A stretch of 64,000 nt of DNA from Prinsepia uniflora (lineage: Eukaryota; Streptophyta; Magnoliopsida; Rosales; Rosaceae): positions 69,217,583 to 69,281,582 of the forward strand of contig CM064863.1 of the NCBI GenBank assembly GCA_032719365.1, in the 5' to 3' direction. Position 1 is the stretch's first letter. Each line of letters begins with the position of its first letter. The translations under genes were made by a program, and so were the position numbers. Below are positions 46,381 to 57,100 of this stretch, one piece after another. The notes beneath the pieces were generated by a model that was given only the letters and a program-made list of their open reading frames with translations, was not told the origin of the DNA and searched no databases.

Positions 46381-48506
46381 CTGTTGGTTAGGTCTGCACG
46401 AGGTTGCAGCAGACACTAGTATCGGAGTGGTTACAGTCATTATTATTGAGAATCGAGGGACGTTCTCTCTTCTCGTACAAGTTGTCAGGGTGTTCGTACC
46501 CAGGGATGCTGGGAACGAGTGGCTGAGTTTTCTTCTTTTTGGCAGAAGTAATGGGGATCGTCGTTCGGTATGAACGGAGATCCAGGGTTGTCCGATTTGC
46601 ACACGGTGTGCAAGTGGGGATGGTTGTATGTTGATACTTTTTGTACTGATATTAGTATGAATGCCGGTGGGCTGTTACTAGTATCGTTAATAGTGTGTTG
46701 GTGCTGGTACTGGCGCTGGTGCTAGTATCGGTGTTGGGCTAACTTTGAGTTACGAGTCGGGATGTGACTTCATCGAATGGGCATGTGTCAGTAACCAGTC
46801 AAAAGGGGGGGGGGGGACACGTAGTTGATGTCCGGATGTGTTGGTTCCGACAGGGTTGGAACTACGGTATCAAGAGAGGTTATGTTGCGGTAACGAGAGT
46901 TGTGCAGGTGTTCCGCATTGGTAAGGGGTATTTTCGAAGCCACTAGGGTGACTTCTCAGGTTCTGCCAGGGTAGGTGATGGTCGTTGTCAGTACACTGGT
47001 CAGATATTGGTTGGTGGACCCGGGAACTGTCTTGGGTCATCAGGAGGAGTTGGGTAGATCGAAGTTTGGTTAGCGAGATTCCTCATTTTCTGCTTGGTGG
47101 CAGATAGTGTTAAATTACGTGGTATGGTGAGTGCAGCGAGTTTTTGATTGCATCCACGTAGGATGAGTTTTAGCGTCATCATTTTGGATCATCCTTATTT
47201 TTCCTAGGCGGATAACAAGGATAGGTACAAGGTAAATGGTTGGGACCCACAGTCTCGGCGTGTTTTTTTGTCGTTGACTGATCGGTCTAGTTTTGGGAGT
47301 TAGTTGTCGAACGTTGCGACAGTATACAGATTAGTTGAGAGTGTAAGACCCTATGGTTCGGAGTCTAATAGTTAACTGGCGGATCCTAGGTGGATCGGGA
47401 TTGTGTTGTTGAGAACTTTGGGCATTGTGACGACCTAGGATCGGGATGTTACCGGTCAGGGACGCAGTGCCGTGTCTGGATCGTGATCTTGATGATCCAG
47501 ATAGGGAGATTATCACCCTTACTTTGGTATGTGAGTCGTAAATGACGGGACTGAACTTCTTTTCGAAGGGGATTCCGTATCGTATATTACTTGAGCGAGT
47601 AGGTTTCCGACGGGGACGAATGTTGTCAACCTTAGACGTATTGATAGTGGGATTGGCTTCCCTATGAAGTCAATCGAATGTATTAACCAAGGTGGATGGA
47701 GTTCGTTTTGTCTCATGCTGGTTTAGGCAAAGGTACTCCATTATTTGGTACGTGTTTGGCTATGACCTAGGCGGTTGTAGTCTGGTCGATGGATTGATGT
47801 GTGTACTTTGTACCTAGTTCGAGGTACGATACGTTGCAGACTTGTAGTGTCAGGTAATGGTACACGGGTCATACCTGAGGTACATCGGTGAGCGTTGGTA
47901 GCCGGATTGGTTCCGATACCATTGGATTAGCCGAGGTCGACATTGGATGCTATGCGATAGGTCATGGTATTTCCGATAAGTCTAATTACACACAGGTCGA
48001 GTAAATTGTTGGTAGGTATATATTTGAATTAAGTATGTTGATGGCTTGTGTAGCCACGAGTGAGTCTAGTGTCAGTTTTCGACTGACAAACTTCTGAATG
48101 GTGACAGATTGTCGGGATGTGTCAACGTAGATGATTGAGTGAGGTCTGATGAAACCCAGTGGGAGTAGGTACCATGATGGATGGGTGACTGATAAGGGAA
48201 TCGTTGAGTTGTTGCGTCGGCAAAAAGGGTAGATTTGACAATCGGTGTCAATCCGAAACGGGTAGTTTCAGTCATTCGACGGGGTCGAATGGAGTCAATA
48301 CGACGTGCGTACTAGTGGTACGTTTAGGTGCAGAAAAGTGTGTTCTGAGTAGTTGGTGTACGAGTGTACACGTGTGACGAGGTCGATTTTACTTTCCACT
48401 GAGTGGTTGTGAAATTGGGATAGTTAGAATTCTGAGAACGAAACAAATTAAGGAGGGATGAACCTTGAGACTAGATCGATTGGAATTTCGAGGACGAAAT
48501 TAATTT
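46381..48506 (+). other. Non-coding region in place of pol in element C
   Basis: About 2.1 kb with no RT, RNase H or integrase motif in any frame that I could find. The plus strand is G- and T-rich, with runs such as GGTGCTGGTACTGGCGCTGG (46690s). A run of G residues lies at about 46806-46816. It ends in the conserved TTTCGAGGACGAAATT before the polypurine tract. Confidence 0.7.
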
Positions 48507-48517
48507 AGGAGGGAAGG
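48507..48517 (+). other. Polypurine tract of element C
   Basis: AGGAGGGAAGG just before the 3' LTR, preceded by a palindrome AATTTCG/CGAAATT. Confidence 0.85.
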
Positions 48518-48518
48518 T

Positions 48519-51103
48519 TGTAACGACCCGTCCCGAATTTCGGGATTTGATTAGTGATTAATCATGATTAGTGGGATTGATCGGTGATTAGTTGGTCGAA
48601 ATCGGACAAAATGTGCAAAATGACCATTTTGCCCCTGGTTCGTGGGCAAAATGTTGACTTTTGATCGGGCGGTCAAACGGACTTTGACCGATGACCGCGA
48701 CGTAGTTCGGGACGTCACGAGTTCATAGGCAGGCGGCACGTTCGATTCCGACATTCGAGGAGAAAGTTATGACTATCGGAAGTTCAGGGGTATTACCGTA
48801 ATTTGGACATTTAGGGGTGAAAATGTTGACTTTTCGTCTAATAACTAATTTTCAGTTGACTCAAGGACCGTTGGGTAGGTCTCGACGTCCTGAGTCCATT
48901 GACAGGCGGCACACCGAAATCGGACTTCGTACGAGGAAGTTATGGTCAGAAACGTGAAATCGGGAGGTTTGTGTCTCGGTTTTCGTGTCGAATATTTTAT
49001 TCTTAAATTTCTGATTGGAGGACACCTGGGGAGTGACAAGTGTCACTCACCCATTGGCTGGATTGGATCAAGCTCCATTAAGCATTTAAATAGGATTTAA
49101 TCTGCTTTTGATCTCAGCCCTTCATCTCAAAACCCTCAGATTGCATCTCAGCCCTTGATCTCATTTCTGAGATTCAATCTGGGCCGTCCATCATTTCCCT
49201 CCATTTCTATATAATTCTCACCCGACACCCTCACTCATCGCTCTTTGATCCAACCCTTGCGGACTACACTTTTTCTATGCGTCTGTGTGTTGTTGGACCC
49301 ATGGGGAAGGACTGAGGCACGGCGGTAAGCGGCGGTGGACGGCGGCGAGGTGGGAAAACCGGAAAACCCGAAACGGTTTCTAAAACTCAGATTTTGGTAA
49401 CTCGAATTCCCACGTTTAGTTTTGTTTCCTATTAATCCTAATCGACTCTAGGGACTTATAGGAACCTTCTGGGCTTGAGTTCGCGACCGGAGGTGATCAG
49501 GACGGTGGCTAAACGGCGACGGGAAACCAACTCTGTTCATCGAGGTAAGCCTTCGATCCCGTCTGTATTTGTCGATTTTGATTCCATAGAATCCTTTCTG
49601 GGATTAAGACGAGCATCTAGGAACAAACTAGGACTGAAATGATTAAGAAATGGTGAAATGGTGACCGGGTCATGATCGCGGGTCTGATCGACCCGAGTTG
49701 CAGAAATACGGGTCAACCCGTCTGAGGACAGAGGTGATGACGTGGCACCCTGTTAGTTTGTCAGGTGATGTGGACCAATCGTGAGACGACACGTGTTACA
49801 TGTCAGTGCACAGTCAGCACTGACATGTCAGTGACGTGGCCCAATCTGAGACTGCCACGTGTCACTAACATGTCAGTGACGTGGACCAGTGCCGTGCTGA
49901 CACGTGGCACATGTCAGATCTGACACGTGGCCTGACAGATCAGCGGGGAGGACCAATCAGATGTTGACATGTGGTACCTGTCAGAGTCTGACACGTCAGA
50001 CCTGACAGCTGTCAGATGACGTCAGCATGACGTCATGCTGACGTCATCGCATTGACCGACGCGTTGACCGACGCGTGGGGGCGCGTGTGAACAGTACTTT
50101 TGGTGGGAGTACCACCATTCTTTAGGTTTAGACGATCCGGATCCAATGACGGTGGTTTCGGGTCGATCGGAGATCATTAAGTTGGTCAAAATGAGGTTTA
50201 TTACATTGGGAAGCGCGTTCGGGCGGCTTTCCCGGGCCGGTTTAGGTCTAGGGTTTCATGGTTAAATGGTTGGGGTTTGTATGGACCCTTACGTATACTT
50301 TGGATATGACAGGGATTGTATAATCATACCAGAACGAGGGTATACGTTCGGTTTTCAGCAGGATTGTACTGTGAGTGGGCCATTTTCTTAAACCCTTGCG
50401 TGCATAAATGTTTTCTGGTTTATTATGCTTATTCACATGCTAAAACAATAATGGTTTTGATGATATGGAAAATATGGTTATGGCACGTTTCACGGTATTT
50501 GGGCTTGAGACCCGTCTGATGAAAACTTAATGATTGGTTCGGATTTTATCTATGTATATATATGCTTTGCATGTGGATATCAATAAAATGTATTTGGTAC
50601 TGCACTGTATAGATCCTTTCATATTATATTGTCTCCTCCGACGAGGTACCCCGGAGAGGTCACGGACGTCTAGTACGTCCAGCGTCTATGACGCTAAGCA
50701 TCAGGTGATGCTGCATCATGTGATGCTGTACCCGAACAGGATTCGGGGATTTAACTCGGAAATTGAGACCCGAGTGGCACGCGTAGCCTTATTATTATTG
50801 TGACCTTATTAGGCGTCAAGAACGTCAAACATCAGGTGATGTCAGGATTGGAGTGTATAGTGCAGCAACTAAAATTATACTTATGGTTTTATTATATGCC
50901 TTATGGTTCATATTATATGATTGATGGTTTTAATTACTGATGCATGCATGTTTGGAAAACGGAGGGGTAAATTATATGTTTTACTTATCAAATGAGTTTA
51001 TAAACTTGAGTCTCGGCCCACTCACCTTTATTGTTTTTGGTAACCCCTCCAGGTCGTGATACTGAGGTAGAGGAGGAAACTAAGGCTGAGGCATAGATCT
51101 ACT
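48519..51103 (+). repeat. 3' LTR of element C, main part
   Basis: Matches the 5' LTR from its first base to GAGGCATAGATCTACT, where element D is inserted. The last five bases, CTACT (51099-51103), are D's target-site duplication. Confidence 0.93.
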
Positions 51104-51116
51104 TGACAGGACTCAC

Positions 51117-51141
51117 CCCGATTATCGCCTCGATAATCGGG
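51117..51141 (-). other. Subterminal hairpin in the D 3' LTR
   Basis: CCCGATTATCG, loop of 3, CGATAATCGGG: a perfect 11-bp stem starting 13 nt from the LTR terminus. The same structure is at 58694-58718 in the 5' LTR and 39969-39993 in LTR H. Confidence 0.9.
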
Positions 51142-51697
51142 AAGCATCCTGCTCCCGTCTGACAATCGAACCCAAAAGACCGGAAAACTAGTTAAAATTA
51201 CAACACGCCCATTGTCAGACCAGGGAGATTAAACAAAATACATGCGACTGGACGTCAAGTCCACAGTTTCACAGAGCAATATTACAAAACAAATTAAAGA
51301 ACAAGTCCTACTCTGTGAACTAACTACTCTGCAACGGAAAACGTTATGCCTCCGCCTCGGCGCTTGCCCCCACGCTTGTACCACGACCTGGAGGGAATTT
51401 AAAACAACAAGGTGTGAGTGGACCGAAACATAAGTTTAACAGGAAAGACAGTTTTTCCGAAATCGGGTTCGCCCTCCAGTTTTGTAATCCGCATGCATAA
51501 CCAAATATTCAAAATTGCGTATTAAACTTTTGAAAACTCTTTTTCCGAAACACAAGAAAAACGTTACAGGGATCGTCATAACTCTTGTAAAACCATATAA
51601 TAATACCAGATTCCAGAAACCGTCATTTTGAAACATTATTTGCACAAATCAAGTGAAACATAAATCAATAATCATGATTATGCCGTTGGATCCATCC

Positions 51698-51905
51698 GAG
51701 TCTTTAAACTCAACATTAGGCCTTCCCGGGATATCAACGAGTCTTTAAACTCAAAACACGATTAGTAGGCCTCGGGGGTATCATAATAATCGAGTCTTTA
51801 AACTCACGAGTCTTTAAACTCAATTTTCGGGCCCGCCCCCAAAATCAACATACCGGGTCTTTAAACCCAAAACCAGATCCAACCATCAACCGGGTCTTTA
51901 AACCC
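51698..51905 (-). repeat. TTTAAA palindrome array in the D 3' LTR
   Basis: Four GAGTCTTTAAACTC and two GGGTCTTTAAACCC copies. The 5' LTR copy is at 59275-59482. Confidence 0.9.
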
Positions 51906-54084
51906 AAAACCGTTTTTAAACATAATAAATCAGGATTCATCACAAATCTTTTTCCAACATTATTCCAAAAACATTTCTCATCGTAACAGGACTCATGCCC
52001 GAATTCACATGTAAATTCCAACACATGCAATTACCAGAAAATTTCTTCACAATATGATCAAACATCATAAATCCGAAACATGCATATTCATAACCAGATA
52101 CTTCATCAAAATTATCACGCATGCATAGGCAAAAATCGAAATCTCGAAATGCGTGAAATACGATAATTATCTCGAAAAACGTGAAAAAAAGTAAAACCGA
52201 TATATCATCTCACCCTCGTAAAATCATATGTAAAACCATGAGATAAATAAGCAAAATAGTCATGCATGCCCAATTTAAAAATCAAAGAGTCCACTCACAG
52301 TCTTAGGACACGTCAATCGCGTCCCGCGCGCTCCTCCGTAGCTTCGGAAGTGTCCGGGCCTGTGAAAACGTACAAGAAGGGTTACAAACATCCCAAAATA
52401 ACTCGTAGGATTTTTCCTAATTTTTCCGGATTTTTCGGTGAAAATAAACTTAAAGACTTAATCTTCCGGACTCCCGAAATTATCCCGAATGACTCCCGAT
52501 CGATTCGAACTCTAAAGTTAAAATGTTAATTAAACTGTAAGGATTAATTCTCATGTTGATCGTGATCGGAGTTGACGTCACACGCGCCGTCACGCGCCGC
52601 CCAAAGTGGCTGCGCGTGAAGACCACGCGCCAAGCTACAGTGTCATCTCCCTTACCCGAACAGCCTGCTAAACGGGTCTGATACCCGCGATTCAACCCGA
52701 CCAGTTCAAGCCCAATTCTCAATCAATTCCTCTCGTTTTTGATCCTATTATCTTCCCTAATCCTTTAATTTTAGGTCTGTAATGAAGGTTAACCTCGACT
52801 AGTACCCAAACGACCCAACTCAAACTCGAACAGTCGAACAAATCGACATTCTGGAATTCACCCAAACTAACCCCAATCTCAAATTAATTTCACCAGTAGA
52901 TTAAGGGGACTTACACGAACACAATGGTACCGTCAATTGGTCTCGCCGTTACCTGGAAGTCGTCGTCCTCAAGCTCGAAAATACTCAGAACCAGGGCACT
53001 CCGTTCCTGGCCAATTCGTGGATGTCGTCCTTCGAATTTGACGTGGTTGGTTTCCTCTTGCTCCCAGAAGACTAGAATGGCCCCTAGTTTAGCTCGCAAG
53101 TCCCCACAATTTGATCTTCCATTTTTCCCTCCACTGGTTTTTCCTTCAAACTGGGACTTGGGTTCCTGGGCAAAACGGCTCCAAACTCGACAACTCCAGC
53201 ACCGTCGTGATTCTAACACTCCCAGAAGACTCCCTATGTGTTTAGTTTCACCTCAAAGCCCGTAGGATTTGAACTCTGAGTTTCCCCCCTGAAAACCCGA
53301 AACTGTTTTCTCCCGTCTCTCTCAACCTCAGCCCTCACAATGATGCCCAAATGACCCAACCGAGTCCCCCCTCACTCTCTTACTCAGTCATTCGATTCAA
53401 ACGGCCAGCACCCGTGGGAGACCAGCTGAGGTTCTCTGAAACCTGCTTCCCACAAACACAGAAACCATGGCCATATTAAACTCAATCCCGTGCCTGCAAC
53501 CTGCTCACGCCACTCAGTCATGCTCCCACTACCTCAATTCACATAAACAACGTCTGATCAATCCACTAAAGCCATAAACAATAGAACGCACAAACCCACG
53601 GCCGCTGCTCTGTTTTCCACGGTGGTGAACAGTACCCCCGTGTGGAAATTACCAAAATGCCCCCAGGGCAAAAATTACCAAAATGCCCTCCAACTTCCGT
53701 GACCCGTAACTCGGTCGTCCGACGTCCGTTTCACGCGTGCCGCCTGTCGTAGTACTCGGGGCGTCGAGACGAACATAACGGTCTTCGAGTCAAATGGATA
53801 TCAATTGTCAAACAAAAAGTCAACTTTTTCCCCTTATAACGCCCAAATTACGGTAATGCCCCCGAACTTCCGAACATCATAACTTTCACTCCGAGCGTCC
53901 GAATCGGACGTGCCACCTGTCTATGAACTCGTGACATCCCGAACTACGTCACGGTCATCACTCAACGTCCGTTCGACCTCCAAATCTAAAAGTCAACAAA
54001 TCGACCACACAAACACAGGGGTAAAAACGTCATTTTATTCAATATTTAATAATATTACATTTTCAGAACGTCCGGGGCGTTACA

Positions 54085-54100
54085 ATCTCCCCCCCTTAAG
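54085..54100 (-). other. Polypurine tract of element D
   Basis: Minus strand reads CTTAAGGGGGGGAGATT immediately before the LTR. Confidence 0.9.
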
Positions 54101-54120
54101 AAATTTCGTCCCGAAATTTC
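54100..54120 (-). other. Hairpin between the pol stop codon and the polypurine tract of element D
   Basis: GAAATTTCG, loop of 3, CGAAATTTC: a perfect 9-bp stem whose outer arm overlaps the pol stop codon (54119-54121). Element A has a similar one at 7353-7373 and C has a shorter one at 48484-48500. Confidence 0.75.
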
Positions 54121-57100
54121 AAGGAAACAAGTAGGGGAACTGTTCTCGCATCTGCGCCTCGGGTTCCCATGTGGCTTTCTCCACATTCTGGTTCCTCCAG
54201 AGAACCTTTACCAGAGGAACGGTCTTCCGACGTAGCACTTTCTCCTTTCGATCCAAAATCTGTACCGGTTGTTCCTCGAAGCTCAAATCATCTCGAAGTT
54301 CAATGGGCTGATCCTCCAGTACATGAGATGCGTCAAACACATATTTCCGCAACATCGACACATGGAAAACATCGTGGACCCTCGAAAGCTCTGGCGGTAG
54401 TGCCAGCCGGTAGGCCACCGGGCCAATCCTCTCGGTAATCTCATAAGGTCCAATATAACGAGGGCTCAACTTTCCTCGCCTGCCGAATCGCACTACACCC
54501 TTCCAAGGGGACAATTTCAGAAATACCCGATCTCCGACCGCAAACTCCAGATCTCGAATCCAATGGTCCACATAGCTCTTTTGTCTGTCCTGGGCTGCCT
54601 TGAGCCGATCCTTGATGAGTTTGACCTTCTCGGTCGTCAGTTCCACCAATTCGGATTTAGTCAGCCTCCTTTCACCCACGTCCGTCCAACACAACGGAGT
54701 TCTGCACTGCCGTCCGTACAAGGCTTCGTACGGAGCCATCCCAATGCTCGCTTGATAGCTGTTGTTGTAGGCAAATTCCATCAAGGCTAGATGTGACTCC
54801 CAAGTGTCCTGAAATTGCAAAACGCAAGCTCGCATCATATCCTCCAATGTCTGGATGGTCCGCTCAGACTGGCCGTCAGTCTGAGGATGAAAGGCAGTAC
54901 TGAAACGAAGTTTCGTCCCAAATGCTTCCTGCAGACTCTGCCAAAATCGAGAAGTAAATCTTGGGTCTCGGTCAGAAACTATTGATTCCGGAGTACCGTG
55001 CAAACGGATGATCTCGTCAATAAACAACTGGGCCAACTGCGTCATCCTGAAGTTCTCTCGCACTGGCAAGAAGTGAGCTGATTTCGTAAGCCTGTCCACA
55101 ATCACCCAAACTCCATCGTGACCCCTGGGTGTCCTAGGAAGTCCAAACACAAAATCCATCGTCAAGTGATCCCATTTCCATTCCGGAATAGGTAGTGGTT
55201 GCAAGGCTCCATAAGGTCGTTGTCTCTCAGCCTTCACTTGCTGGCAAATCAGACACCTGCTGACAAACTCGGCAATCTCCCGTTTCATTCCCGGCCACCA
55301 GTAGTGCTCTCGCAAGGTACGATACATCTTGGTCCCACCAGGATGCATCGCGTAGGCCGAACTATGAGCTTCGTCCAAGATCTCCTTCTTCAGTGCCTCC
55401 ACGCCGGGCACACACAACCGTCCTTCTTTTAGCAAAGCTCCATCCTCCCTGACTGTAAAGTCTAGCCGTTCACCGGCTTCCACTTCAATCCGAAGTACAC
55501 ATGAGACAGGATCTTGAGATTGAGCCTCAACGATCCGATCGACCAGAAGTGGTCTCACATGAAAATTAGCCAGCAAGACACCTTGGCCATCCAAACCCAG
55601 ATCAATGCTATTCTTACGGAGTTCAACCAAAAGTGGCAAATGAACCGTCCGTAGATGTGCTACAGAATGCGTTGACTTCCGGCTTAGAGCATCAGCCACC
55701 ACATTGGCTTTTCCCGGGTGGTACTCAATCGTGCAATCATAATCCTTAATTAGCTCTAGCCACCGTCGCTGCCTCACATTCAACTCCTTCTGAGTGAACA
55801 AGTACTTCAGGCTCTTGTGGTCCGTAAACATTCTGCAAGTCGCACCATACAGGTGATGTCTCCAAATCTTCAATGCATGCACAACAGCAGCTAACTCCAA
55901 ATCGAGCGTCGGATAATTGCGCTCATGCGGTTTCAACTGGCGCGAAGCATAGGCGATCACTTTCCCATGCTGCATTAGTACACATCCCAAACTCTGTAAG
56001 GATGCATCACTGTACACCTCAAATTCCCCACTGTCGTCTGGAAGGGTCAGTATAGGAGCAGACGTCAACCTTTCCTTTAGCTCCCGAAAACTACGCTCAC
56101 AATCGTCATCCCACTCAAACTTGACTCCCTTCCGCGTCAGTCGCGTCAACGGGGCAGCAATGGTAGAGAAACCCTCTACAAACCTCCTGTAGTAACCAGC
56201 CAAACCCAAGAAACTCCTGACTTCAGTGACGGTCCTCGGTTGTTCCCACTTCGCCACTGCCTCAATTTTCTGAGAATCCACACTGATCCCGTCAGTTGAG
56301 ATCACATGCCCCAAGAAGCTCACGCTCGTCAACCAAAACTGACATTTGCTGAGCTTCGCGTACAACTGGTTTTCCCTCAAGGTACCCAGCACCATCCTTA
56401 AGTGCTCCTCGTGCGCTTCCGCACTCCTCGAGTAGACCAGGATATCGTCAATGAATACGATGACAAAGTGATCCAAGTAAGGCTGCAACACTCGGTTCAT
56501 CAAATCCATAAACGCTGCGGGTGCGTTGGTCAAGCCAAACGGCATCACAAGGAACTCATAATGACCATAACGGGTCCTAAAGGCTGTCTTGGGTATATCC
56601 CCATCCTTAACCCGCAATTGATGATACCCAGAACGTAGATCAATTTTGGAGAAGTACTGCGCTCCTCGCAGCTGATCGAACAAATCATCGATCCGAGGCA
56701 ACGGGTATTTGTTCCTGACTGTTACTTTATTCAGTTGCCTGTAATCGATGCAAAGTCTCAAACTCCCATCCTTTTTCCTCACAAACAACACCGGAGCTCC
56801 CCAGGGGGATACACTCGGTCGTATAAATCCCATCTCAAGTAATTCTTGTAACTGCGCCTTCAGTTCTTTCAACTCGGCTGGCGCCATACGATACGGGGTC
56901 TGAGAAATAGGTTGCGTACCTGGAACCAGATCAATAGTGAACTCAACATCTCGATGCGGTGGCAATCCCGGTAGATCCTCCGGAAAGACATCTGGAAACT
57001 CCCGTACAATCGGTATATCCTCCACCCTCAATGGTGCAGCTCGTGAATCCATCACTCGGGCTAAGTATCCCTGGCACCCCTTCCTCAACAACTTACTTGC

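Larger units (their letters stand above)
51104..54084 (-). repeat. 3' LTR of element D
   Basis: Minus strand TGTAACGCCCCGG at 54084 to CCTGTCA at 51104. It contains the TTTAAA array (51698-51905) and the subterminal hairpin (51117-51141). Confidence 0.95.

Noticed and set aside
51698..51905. CRISPR-like array of short repeats with spacers
   Set aside because: The GAGTCTTTAAACTC units are 14 bp with irregular spacing, lie inside plant LTRs and recur in all copies; there is no cas gene and the DNA is eukaryotic.
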